A DNA stretch of 64,000 nt from Flavobacterium sp. Sd200 (GTDB taxonomy: Bacteria > Bacteroidota > Bacteroidia > Flavobacteriales > Flavobacteriaceae): the NCBI RefSeq assembly GCF_009826935.1, contig NZ_WUMN01000003.1, forward strand, positions 310,001-374,000, in the 5' to 3' direction. Made by a program: the position numbers and the translations under genes. The notes below the pieces were generated by a model, which saw nothing but the letters and a program-made list of their open reading frames with translations, was not told the DNA's origin and did not search any database. This document shows, piece by piece, positions 44,354 to 52,747 of the stretch. How positions within the stretch are numbered: the stretch's first letter is position 1; each line of letters begins with the position of its first letter.

Positions 44354-45100
44354 ATGAAAAGACTCGAAGGAAAGGTTGCCATTATTACCGGAGCAGCCAA
44401 GGGTATGGGTGAAGCACATGCCCGTTTGTTTGTCCAGGAAGGAGCAAAACTTGTATTGACAGATGTACTTGAAAAAGAGGGATACCAGGTGGCTGAAGAA
44501 CTGGGTGACGATGTTATTTTTATAAGACATGACGTAACCAGTGAAGAGGGCTGGGCTGAAGTGCTCAAAGTAGCAGAAGAAAAATTTGGCCCCGTTACGA
44601 TCCTGGTCAATAATGCAGGAATCACAGGTGCCTTTGCTAATGTTGCAGAACTTGATTACAACGAATACAAAAAAGTTATGGCAATCAATGCAGACGGAAC
44701 GTTCCTTGGAATGAAGGCCGTGATACCGTCAATGCTAAAGGCTGGTATAGGTTCTATAGTTAACATATCATCAGTATCGGGGCTCCAGGTGGCTCCAGGT
44801 TCTCCTAATGCTGGCTATGTAGGCAGTAAGTTTGCGGTTACAGGCCTTACAAAAATGGCGGCCCTTGAATATGCTACCAGAAATATAAGGGTCAATTCGG
44901 TACATCCTGGTGGTGTCAAAACAAATATTGTGGCAGACATTAGTGTTTTTGATGACCCAAAAATGCTCGACCCGACACCTATGAAGCGCTTTCCAGATCC
45001 AAAGGAAATCTCTTATGTAGTACTGTTTTTAGCTTCCGATGAATCGTCATACGTAACCGCTTCTGAATATAAAGTGGATGGTGGTTTAACCGCTAAATAA
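44354..45100 (+). CDS. Short-chain dehydrogenase/reductase
   Basis: A 248-residue SDR. The cofactor motif TGAAKGMG is at residues 12-19, followed by NNAGITG, Ser in SSVSG and the catalytic YVGSK pair (Tyr about 152, Lys about 156). The last residues DGGLTAK are typical. Cofactor is probably NAD(P), judged from the acidic residue after the second strand. It forms a pair with the next gene (31-base gap) and is divergent from the HxlR gene. Confidence 0.92.
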   Translation: MKRLEGKVAIITGAAKGMGEAHARLFVQEGAKLVLTDVLEKEGYQVAEELGDDVIFIRHDVTSEEGWAEVLKVAEEKFGPVTILVNNAGITGAFANVAELDYNEYKKVMAINADGTFLGMKAVIPSMLKAGIGSIVNISSVSGLQVAPGSPNAGYVGSKFAVTGLTKMAALEYATRNIRVNSVHPGGVKTNIVADISVFDDPKMLDPTPMKRFPDPKEISYVVLFLASDESSYVTASEYKVDGGLTAK

Positions 45101-45131
45101 GTTTTTTACAATTAAAAAGTATAAATATAAA

Positions 45132-45890
45132 ATGAAAATAGGAATTATCGGTACCGGTGCCATAGGCGGTACAATAGCAAAAAAAATGGTTGCTGCAGGC
45201 CACCAGGTCAAAGTGAACAATACAGACGATTTTGATAAACTGGCACAACGCGCGGAAGAATTAGGTGCTGCCCCTGCAACCCTTAGCGATGTTGTTACGG
45301 ATGTTGATGTGATAATCCTGTCTGTACCAACCATCGCGGTTTCAAGCCTTCCGCAGGATTTGTTTACTGAAATCCCGGGTGATGTAATTGTGGTTGATAC
45401 CTCTAATTATTATCCCTTCCGTGATGCCGACATTGAGGAAATAAAAAAGGGTAAGGTGGAAAGTGTCTGGGTTGCTGAGCAACTAGGCCGACCGGTTATT
45501 AAAGCGTTTAATAACCTGCTGGCAGAAACCCTTATCTCCGGAGGAAAGCCCGAGGGTGCACCGGGGCGTATCGCTATGGCGCTCTCGGGAGATGATGCTC
45601 AGGCAAAAGCGGTCATATCGGAACTCATTGACCAAGCGGGCTATGACGTGGTGGATGCCGGTGGGCTGCAGCATTCGTGGAGGCACCAGCCGGGGAATCC
45701 TGCCTATTGTACAGAATTAAATATAAGGGAGCTGGAACAGGCACTCAATGACGGAGTAAGGGATATGGCACCCCAGATCAGGGATTCCGTGATTAAAGTA
45801 TTCATGGAACGTACTACCCCACCATCGCATGAGGAGGTTGTAGCGTTCAACCGCGGCCTATTCCCTAAAAATCCTAAAGCGGATAATTAA
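45132..45890 (+). CDS. NADPH-dependent F420 reductase-like Rossmann protein
   Basis: A 252-residue protein with an N-terminal Rossmann nucleotide site GIIGTGAIGGTIAKKM and a C-terminal helical dimerisation part. It resembles the NAD(P)-binding F420-reductase family, though Bacteroidota are not known to make F420, so another electron partner is likely. It follows the SDR on the same strand; the two may serve the monooxygenase locus. Confidence 0.85.
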   Translation: MKIGIIGTGAIGGTIAKKMVAAGHQVKVNNTDDFDKLAQRAEELGAAPATLSDVVTDVDVIILSVPTIAVSSLPQDLFTEIPGDVIVVDTSNYYPFRDADIEEIKKGKVESVWVAEQLGRPVIKAFNNLLAETLISGGKPEGAPGRIAMALSGDDAQAKAVISELIDQAGYDVVDAGGLQHSWRHQPGNPAYCTELNIRELEQALNDGVRDMAPQIRDSVIKVFMERTTPPSHEEVVAFNRGLFPKNPKADN

Positions 45891-45912
45891 AGCAGCCGTA
45901 TACTATAAAATT

Positions 45913-46056
45913 TTAGTTTTTCTGCATGGGGGCAGATTTTTGTTCATTGATGAGGCAGGTATAGGTTTCCACCGGATTATCTATAACTATGTAACCATAG
46001 GGACGAAATGGTGGTAATTTAATGCCTTCCTTGTCTTTGATAATGGCGTCAATGCT
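45913..46056 (-). pseudogene. Possible gene remnant
   Basis: On the minus strand there is an open stretch of 48 codons reading SIDAIIKDKEGIKLPP then FRPYGYIVIDNPVETY and ending in a stop. It has a protein-like composition, yet it has a stop at its left end and no ATG start. This looks like the C-terminal end of a lost gene. I do not recognise the family. Confidence 0.4.
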
Positions 46057-46317
46057 TTAGCACCTCCAAGACAAAACCCTACTTATTTGGGATACTACCA
46101 GCCTATCGGGCTTTCCAGACATGTCTACATGTCCTTATAGAGCACAATGCCCCCCGTAATCATATTGTACATATTTCGCCACTGCTTTTTTAAACTTCAC
46201 TGCTTCTTATATGCAAGGCCTTTCGATGCTATAAGGCTAAACGGTAAAGGAATACTAAATAGCTATGAATAGTCTTTGTTTCTTTATAAATTCATTACGG
46301 AATTTAAAGGCGCAATT

Positions 46318-47103
46318 ATGAAAGCACTATGGAAAGGCAGCATCAGTTTCGGATTGGTACACATCCCGATAAAGTTATATAGCGGCACGCAAACGCATCG
46401 CATTGCCTTGGATATGGTACGTAAAAAAGACAAATGCGCAATCCAATACGTGCGTGTATGCAAGAAAGACGGTAAGGAAGTGCCGTGGGAAGATATTGCG
46501 AAAGGGTATCGTAAGGAAAATGGTGATTACGTTATACTGGATAAAAGCGATTTTGAAAAGGCTGCTCCCGAAAAAACGCAATCACTTGATATTTTCGAGT
46601 TTATCAAAGAAGCCGAAATCCCCTCCAAATATCTTGAAAAACCCTATATCGTTGAACCGGCCAAGGAAGCTAAGAAAGTGTATGCGCTTTTACGGGAAGC
46701 ACTGCGAAAATCTGAAAAGGTAGGCCTTTGTAAGTTTGTGATGAGGACTACGGAGCATCTGGGTATCCTTAAGGTGGAAGAAGACGTCATCCTTTTGATA
46801 CAGATCCGTTTTGAGGACGAGCTTCGCGATCCCGAAGAAGCCGGGCTTATCCCCCACGACATCAACATAGCCAAGAAAGAGCTGGATATGGCCATGAGCA
46901 TCATTGACCAGCTGACCGATACGTTTGACCCGGGAAAATATAAAGACACCTATAAAGCGGAGCTGATCAAGATGATCAAGAAGAAAGCTTCTGAAAAAGC
47001 CGGAACAAAGGAACCTGCGCCAAGACGAAGAAAGAAAACAACTGAAGCCAAAGACGACTTACTGGAACAGTTGAAGGCCAGCCTCGCTGCTATTAAGAAT
47101 TAA
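46318..47103 (+). CDS. ku: Ku DNA end-binding protein
   Basis: A 261-residue bacterial Ku homologue from the ATG at 46318, MKALWKGSISFGLVHIPI, the usual Ku start. The Ku core continues through IQYVRVCKKDGKEVPW and the C-terminal tail is lysine-rich (RRRKKTTEAKDD). It forms a homodimeric ring on DNA ends and recruits LigD. A GTG or ATG 42 bases further upstream gives a poor start. Convergent with ligD, separated by a stem-loop. Confidence 0.95.
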   Translation: MKALWKGSISFGLVHIPIKLYSGTQTHRIALDMVRKKDKCAIQYVRVCKKDGKEVPWEDIAKGYRKENGDYVILDKSDFEKAAPEKTQSLDIFEFIKEAEIPSKYLEKPYIVEPAKEAKKVYALLREALRKSEKVGLCKFVMRTTEHLGILKVEEDVILLIQIRFEDELRDPEEAGLIPHDINIAKKELDMAMSIIDQLTDTFDPGKYKDTYKAELIKMIKKKASEKAGTKEPAPRRRKKTTEAKDDLLEQLKASLAAIKN

Positions 47104-47123
47104 GCTGTTTGATTTATCAAAGG

Positions 47124-47175
47124 ACCACATCTGTAAAGGCGCACTTACAGTGATGCGTTGCAGATGTGGTTTTTC
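47124..47175 (+). terminator. Terminator between ku and ligD
   Basis: ACCACATCTG (47124-47133) pairs with CAGATGTGGT (47161-47170), and a run of T follows. It has a 27-base loop and works for ku; ligD converges on it. Confidence 0.8.
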
Positions 47176-47188
47176 AACTATAAGTAAT

Positions 47189-49882
47189 TTAGTAAAATAC
47201 GCTTTTGGCCTTATCCAAAGCCTTTTCCATATCAATGCCTTTCCCAAGGGTTTCCTTAAACAAATCACCTTCGCTTTTGATACGTGCCAGGGCATTCTCG
47301 ATTGTAAAATCCTTCATTTTTAAGCCTTTTTTCACTTCCTCCCAGTGCAATGGCATGGAAACCGTAGCGCCAGGCTTGGGGCGCAGCGAATAGGCACAGG
47401 CTATGGTCGCACCGGGCCTATTCTGTAAAAAGTCCAGATACATTTTACCTTCACGGTCCTTTATCTTCCGTTCGAGCGACGTAAAATCCGGTAGCGTGTC
47501 GTGGACTATAGATACCAGCAACCTGGCAAACATTTGTGACTGGTCATAGGTATATTTTGCGCCTAAAGGAATATAAATATGGATGCCGGTCGATCCGGAA
47601 GTTTTTACATAACTGATTACATCAATAGCGTCCAACACTTTTTTGACTTCCTGCGCTGCTTGTATCACCTGCTCAAAAGTAGTATTATCTGAAGGGTCAA
47701 GGTCAATGACGCAGTAGTCAGGGTTATCGGGGTGCGCCGTACGGCTGAACCAGGGGTTCATTTCGATGCAGCCTAAGGAGGCCATCCAAAGCAACGTCAC
47801 TTCATCGTTGCCTACCAAAAATTCCTTTTCTTCACCCTCGCTGGTGGTATACGGATAGGTTGTAGCCCAATCGGGCGCCTTGCCCTTTACGTCTTTTTGA
47901 TAAAAGCTTTTGCCGTATATACCACTCGGGAAGCGGTTTAGGGATAACGGGCGGTCTTTCAGGTGGGGCAGGATATACTCCGCAATTTGGTAATAATAGT
48001 TGAACATATCCCGCTTGGTATAGCCTTCTTCCGGCCAGTACACTTTGCTCAGGTTGGTAAACTTCAGATTGTGCCCATTCACCTTCTTAACCTGGGTTTC
48101 CTCCATTGGGTTTAAGAGGGTCTGCTTACCACCACGTTTTGGCGCCGCTACTAACTTAGATGAAGGTTCAACCGCGGTATCGGATTCGCCTTGCGTCACG
48201 GTATCAGTATCGGTTGCGGTTTCCCTAATAACTTCTTTAGCCTTTTTGTCATCTCGCATGCCCTCAAACGATGGGTGCCTGAACACGCCATCGGAAGTAA
48301 CTTCGGCGAAACTGACCTCGCATACCAGTTCCGGCTGTAACCAGGTTGCCTCGGCTTTAGGCGGATTTGGCCTAAAGCGTGAGGGCTTATTTACATCCGG
48401 TTCCGATGTAAAAGGAATTTTATCCGTAACCAGGGGCCTGAACTGCTCCATCATTTCCTTTTGCTTCTTCGCGTTAAATCCTGTACCTACTTTTCCAACA
48501 TATTCCAGCTTACCGTTTTGGTAAACACCCAGCAATAGCGAACTGAATGTTTTTGAAGAGCCTTCATTTTTCGTAAAGCCCCCTATAACCACTTCCTGCC
48601 GTTGGTTTACCTTTACCTTTAGCCAGTCTTTAGAGCGCGCATCGGGATGATAGATACTGCTGGATTTCTTAGCCATTATTCCTTCAAGTTGCATTTTCTT
48701 TGCCGCTTCGAAGAATTCTAAGCCACTTGCTGTGAACACCTGGCTGAGGCGCACGTGGTCATCATTCGTCGGCAGTATTTCTTTCAGGATAGCCTGCCGC
48801 TGGGAAAGCGGCAGCCCCGTAATATCTTTCCCTTCGTACCATAGCAGGTCAAAGGCATAATAGACCAGGTCACCATCAACTTCGCTGCGCCAGTTCTGCA
48901 AGGCACCGAAATTGGCCTTTCCGTCTTTGCCGATAACAAGGATCTCGCCATCCAGCACTGCATTGATGGCCCATTCCCTCATTGCGTTTACCAAAGGGTA
49001 GTATTTCTCGGTAAACGATTTATTGTTGCGCGAAGACAGTTCCACCGTTCCCTTATTGATGTACGCAATCGAGCGGTAGCCGTCCCATTTCACTTCGTAG
49101 GTCCAGTCCGGATCATCAAAAGGCTCATTGACCAGCGTGGCCAGCATGGGCTTTACCTTCTCAGGCATCTTGCCGCGCTTGGCGTTTTTCAATAGCGTAT
49201 CGGCATCCATTGCCACATCAACATGTTTTGCTGCTTTTGTGGTAATCTTCTTCTTCAGTTTTTCCTGCTCCGGTTCCACGGGCTTTGCACTGTATACCGT
49301 CGTGCTGGTTTTTGCTACCTGGTCGAGGGTTTTCCCGGAGAATACGGACTTATCTTTTTTGGTAATGTCATCGGTTGTCGCATACTTATCGTCCAGCTTC
49401 ATCAGCAGCCAGCCGTTCTCACCACGCCCATGGGCTTTTATCAGCGCAAATTCCCCTTTGAGCTTTTTGCCTTTCAGGGTGACCTTGATCTTTCCGCTGT
49501 GCAAGCCGTGCAGTAATTCGGTTTCCTGTGCTTTTTTATCTTTGGTATTAGATTCTAACGGTTCGTATGTGCCCTCATCCCATACGATAACAGTGCCGCC
49601 ACCGTATTCACCCTGGGGTATAATACCTTCAAAGTTGCGGTAGTCGTAGGGATGGTCTTCCACCATCATGGCCAGGCGTTTTACGTCAGTGTCCATGGAA
49701 GGGCCTTTCGGTACCGCCCAGCTTTTGAGTACGCCTTCCATTTCCAGCCTGAAGTCGTAATGCAGGTGTGAGGCTGCATGCTTTTGCACCACAAAACGCA
49801 GGTTACTATCATTGCTCTTCCCGCCAAAAGGTTCGGGTGTTTTCGCAGCGTCACGTTTCTGTATATATTTTTCTAAAGCCAT
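47189..49882 (-). CDS. ligD: ATP-dependent DNA ligase D (NHEJ)
   Basis: An 897-residue multi-domain enzyme from the ATG at 49882 (MALEKYIQKRD). The order is an N-terminal phosphoesterase domain (FVVQKHAASHLHYDFRLE split in two), a central ligase domain with motif I EVKWDGYR (residues about 266-273), and a C-terminal primase-polymerase domain (LSLNRFPSGIYGKSF and later NRPGATIACAYSLR). This PE-LIG-POL order is common in Bacteroidota. It works with Ku to seal double-strand breaks. A start eight residues upstream is possible. Confidence 0.95.
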   Translation of the reverse strand: MALEKYIQKRDAAKTPEPFGGKSNDSNLRFVVQKHAASHLHYDFRLEMEGVLKSWAVPKGPSMDTDVKRLAMMVEDHPYDYRNFEGIIPQGEYGGGTVIVWDEGTYEPLESNTKDKKAQETELLHGLHSGKIKVTLKGKKLKGEFALIKAHGRGENGWLLMKLDDKYATTDDITKKDKSVFSGKTLDQVAKTSTTVYSAKPVEPEQEKLKKKITTKAAKHVDVAMDADTLLKNAKRGKMPEKVKPMLATLVNEPFDDPDWTYEVKWDGYRSIAYINKGTVELSSRNNKSFTEKYYPLVNAMREWAINAVLDGEILVIGKDGKANFGALQNWRSEVDGDLVYYAFDLLWYEGKDITGLPLSQRQAILKEILPTNDDHVRLSQVFTASGLEFFEAAKKMQLEGIMAKKSSSIYHPDARSKDWLKVKVNQRQEVVIGGFTKNEGSSKTFSSLLLGVYQNGKLEYVGKVGTGFNAKKQKEMMEQFRPLVTDKIPFTSEPDVNKPSRFRPNPPKAEATWLQPELVCEVSFAEVTSDGVFRHPSFEGMRDDKKAKEVIRETATDTDTVTQGESDTAVEPSSKLVAAPKRGGKQTLLNPMEETQVKKVNGHNLKFTNLSKVYWPEEGYTKRDMFNYYYQIAEYILPHLKDRPLSLNRFPSGIYGKSFYQKDVKGKAPDWATTYPYTTSEGEEKEFLVGNDEVTLLWMASLGCIEMNPWFSRTAHPDNPDYCVIDLDPSDNTTFEQVIQAAQEVKKVLDAIDVISYVKTSGSTGIHIYIPLGAKYTYDQSQMFARLLVSIVHDTLPDFTSLERKIKDREGKMYLDFLQNRPGATIACAYSLRPKPGATVSMPLHWEEVKKGLKMKDFTIENALARIKSEGDLFKETLGKGIDMEKALDKAKSVFY

Positions 49883-50078
49883 GGGATGAGGTTTTAAGGC
49901 AGGCAAGCCTGTACGCCATAATACTTAAAGTTAGGCTAATGGCCGCAGAATAGGTAAGGTTTTACCATAAGTTTGGCTATGGCCAATTATGATACATAAC
50001 CCCTTACTTAACCTTGTAGCGGATGGCAACATGCTATAAATTAGGCAAACGATATTCAAAAATTATGATAGATGCTTA

Positions 50079-50516
50079 TTAAAGTATATATCTTTTCAGC
50101 TCATCGGGCATCTTCCATTCCTTCCAATTATATGACAATAATTTGTTGATTTTTTCTTTCAGAAGGTTAAAATCAGCAGGCTTTACTACATAAAAATTTG
50201 CACCATACGCTTTTGCCAAGGAGGCCATTTCCAAATTATTACTGGTTGAATATGTAATAAGGGGGGCAGCCTTATCCAATTTATTCTCTTTAATGGTTTT
50301 TAAAGCTTCAAGCCCGTTCATTACCGGCATATTTACATCTATAAATATTATATCGGGGTTGTCTGTGGCATTTTCGAGCTTTCCGACAAGTTCCTGGCCA
50401 TTGGAAGCTATAGTGAGGTTGCAGTGGGGTGCGATAGTTTGTAAAGCTTCCCTGAAAAAAAGGACATCGTCTATATCGTCATCGGCGAGGTAAATATTTT
50501 TTAGGTGTGTCAGCAT
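50079..50516 (-). CDS. Stand-alone response regulator receiver protein
   Basis: A 145-residue single-domain receiver: acidic pocket YLADDDIDD, phospho-acceptor Asp in IIFIDVNMPVMNG and the conserved Lys in FYVVKPA. It has no output domain and no kinase neighbour. It resembles Rcp1-type receivers. It is transcribed leftward, downstream of the alkB end of the damage-tolerance operon but separated by 210 bases. Confidence 0.85.
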   Translation of the reverse strand: MLTHLKNIYLADDDIDDVLFFREALQTIAPHCNLTIASNGQELVGKLENATDNPDIIFIDVNMPVMNGLEALKTIKENKLDKAAPLITYSTSNNLEMASLAKAYGANFYVVKPADFNLLKEKINKLLSYNWKEWKMPDELKRYIL

Positions 50517-50727
50517 AAGCTTACTTTTAAAATGACTGACAAAAAGTTAGTTTTAAAAGATAAGCTGGTTAGACCTTGCTGATAAAAGTAGCTCCCCGAA
50601 AATCGAGTTAGTACATCAAATATAATATAAATATGTTTCAAAATATTCTTTTACAGGAAGTTTGCTAATAAAATCGATGTATGGTAACTCATTGGCTTGT
50701 TTGTGTTTGCATAACGGATAATGGTCA

Positions 50728-51357
50728 TTATTTCGAATCTGCCTGGTTTCGAACCTGCCTGAAAGTAAGGTTTATTCTCGGTAGCAATGATTTAGCGGAT
50801 TTCGGTATATGATGTTCCCAAAACGTATTGGTTGTCCCTGACATTAAAAGAAGGGTACCATGATGCAGCGGTATTTCAACCTGCCCAATTTCTTTATTGG
50901 TTTTGTGCCGAAACTTAAAAGGACGTGTTTGCCCAAAAGTAACAGACGCTATATTGGGATTGCGCCCAATCTTGTGTTCTTTATCAGAATGCCAGGCAAC
51001 ACTGTCATTGCCGTCACGATAAAGGTTTAAAAGCACGGCATTGAATTGAAGCCCTGTTTCCTGTTCAACTTTCCTACGCAACGCTAAAAGTTCGGGTGTC
51101 CACGGTAGCGCATTTTCCCCTGCTTCTTCCTGCTCGCCATACCAGGCGATCATGCGAGGTGCCGTAACCATTTTATCATACATGGGCATCTGGTACTGCC
51201 GCCATGGTGTATCCTGAAGTAATCGTATATAATAGCTATTAGCCTCTTGTTTTGGTATGAACCCGTCGTATTGCATGAGTTCCAGGTCCGGCAGGTCAAA
51301 GTATTTCTTTTCATTGGTACCCGTTGTAAAAAGGTCGGTATCGTTAAATAGTGTCAT
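50728..51357 (-). CDS. alkB: AlkB-type alpha-ketoglutarate-dependent dioxygenase
   Basis: A 209-residue protein from the ATG at 51357 (a GTG 15 bases earlier gives five more residues). The iron site HSDKEH and the late His in EHHIP, plus PRINLTFRQ for the 2-oxoglutarate Arg, match AlkB. It repairs alkylated bases in DNA. It overlaps the nuclease gene by 14 bases and is the last gene of the damage-tolerance operon. Confidence 0.9.
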   Translation of the reverse strand: MTLFNDTDLFTTGTNEKKYFDLPDLELMQYDGFIPKQEANSYYIRLLQDTPWRQYQMPMYDKMVTAPRMIAWYGEQEEAGENALPWTPELLALRRKVEQETGLQFNAVLLNLYRDGNDSVAWHSDKEHKIGRNPNIASVTFGQTRPFKFRHKTNKEIGQVEIPLHHGTLLLMSGTTNTFWEHHIPKSAKSLLPRINLTFRQVRNQADSK

Positions 51358-52747
51358 AGCTGTAATTTTCACTTATTATATTTTGTTCCGGTTTTACAAC
51401 CTTACCGGGATACTTTATTGCATAGGCATTGATGAGCTGCATGATATAGCCATTACTGCTGTAGGGTGTTACATACTCTTTTATTTCTGAAATTTCGGTA
51501 AGTGCCATATCTGAACCAATATAGCCCATACCATAAAAATGTCCTTTTTCTACCCATACGCAGCTCCGCTCGTCACGGCTGCGGCCTTTATCTACAATAG
51601 CATAAGTGGGACGGGAAGCTTCAAGAAAGTCCAGCGCCCTGTTTACCGCATCGTTATGATGATCCGCATCGGGCAAAGCTGCAGTGTCCTTAACCACCAC
51701 TTCTGCTGACGATGTACCATAATGGATAAAACGGTAATCAATAGTAAACTGACCAGCAAGCTTTAGAAGAAGGTTCACGCCATCGTGCAGGGAGTGAAAC
51801 ATTTCAACATAGGACTGTTGTTTTAAGAGTTTTCCCACGGCCAAATATTTATAACCGTTACGGGCTTCATATTCATACAGGCCGAATTTAGGGTCAAACT
51901 TTTTCAGTGCCCTGTTGTGTATTGGCCATAGCTTTTTGATTTCACAGCACTCCAGCAGTAATGCCATGAATTCAGAGGCGCATATTTCAAAAGAAACCCC
52001 ATAGATGTCCCGCAGGAAGTTTTGGCGCTGTGGTGTAATCTTGTGCCCTGAGAAATGTTGGGCTACGCGTTTTTTCAGGTTCTTGGCTTTCCCGACATAT
52101 ACTACCTTGTTCTCCTGGCTGTAGAAGTAATACACGCCCGGCTTTTCCGGCAAGGCATCAAAATCTTCCGGCGGGAGGTTCGGTGGCAGTCGCTGGTCCT
52201 GGGAGGTCTTTTTTACCATCGCTTCAATGATACCCTCATCGTCCCATTGCAATAGCAATGATAACAGTATGGCGGTCGCATCAGCGTCACCCCCGGCACG
52301 GTGCCTGTTTTCCAGGATTATGTCCAGCGACTGGCAAAGGTTGCCAAGGCTGTAAGAACGCAAACCCGGTCTTATCTTTCTTGCGGCGCGGACTGTGCAG
52401 AGCTTATGCTTAGCCGTCCACTTCAATCCGGCAAGACTTAGTTCATGGCGCACGAAAGAATGGTCGAAGTTGACATTATGCGCGACAAATACACGGCCGG
52501 TCAGCAGCTCCAGAACCTTATCCGCTATATCATCAAAAAGGGGCGCATCGCGTACCATGTCGTTACTGATACCGGTGAGTGCAAATATGGGAAGCGGGAT
52601 TTCCTTTTGTGGGTTGACCAACGTTTCATAGCGTTCCAGGACCTGAACACCATCATGGATTATAATGGCGATTTCGGTAATGCGGCTCCCGGAGGCATTG
52701 CCGCCGGTAGTTTCTATATCGACTACTGCATATTCTGTTTTTTTCAT
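51344..52747 (-). CDS. DEDDh exonuclease fused to a GIY-YIG domain
   Basis: A 467-residue protein. Residues 1-170 form a DnaQ-type 3'-5' exonuclease (VVDIETTGG, NVNFDHSF, HRAGGDADAT for the Asp/Glu/His set). Residues about 200-285 are a UvrC/Cho-like GIY-YIG domain (GVYYFY, VVYVGKAKNLKKRV). The rest is helical. This fusion pattern is known as an alternative nucleotide-excision nuclease in Bacteroidota and others. Here it lies between dnaE (4-base overlap) and alkB. Confidence 0.9.
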   Translation of the reverse strand: MKKTEYAVVDIETTGGNASGSRITEIAIIIHDGVQVLERYETLVNPQKEIPLPIFALTGISNDMVRDAPLFDDIADKVLELLTGRVFVAHNVNFDHSFVRHELSLAGLKWTAKHKLCTVRAARKIRPGLRSYSLGNLCQSLDIILENRHRAGGDADATAILLSLLLQWDDEGIIEAMVKKTSQDQRLPPNLPPEDFDALPEKPGVYYFYSQENKVVYVGKAKNLKKRVAQHFSGHKITPQRQNFLRDIYGVSFEICASEFMALLLECCEIKKLWPIHNRALKKFDPKFGLYEYEARNGYKYLAVGKLLKQQSYVEMFHSLHDGVNLLLKLAGQFTIDYRFIHYGTSSAEVVVKDTAALPDADHHNDAVNRALDFLEASRPTYAIVDKGRSRDERSCVWVEKGHFYGMGYIGSDMALTEISEIKEYVTPYSSNGYIMQLINAYAIKYPGKVVKPEQNIISENYSYDTI

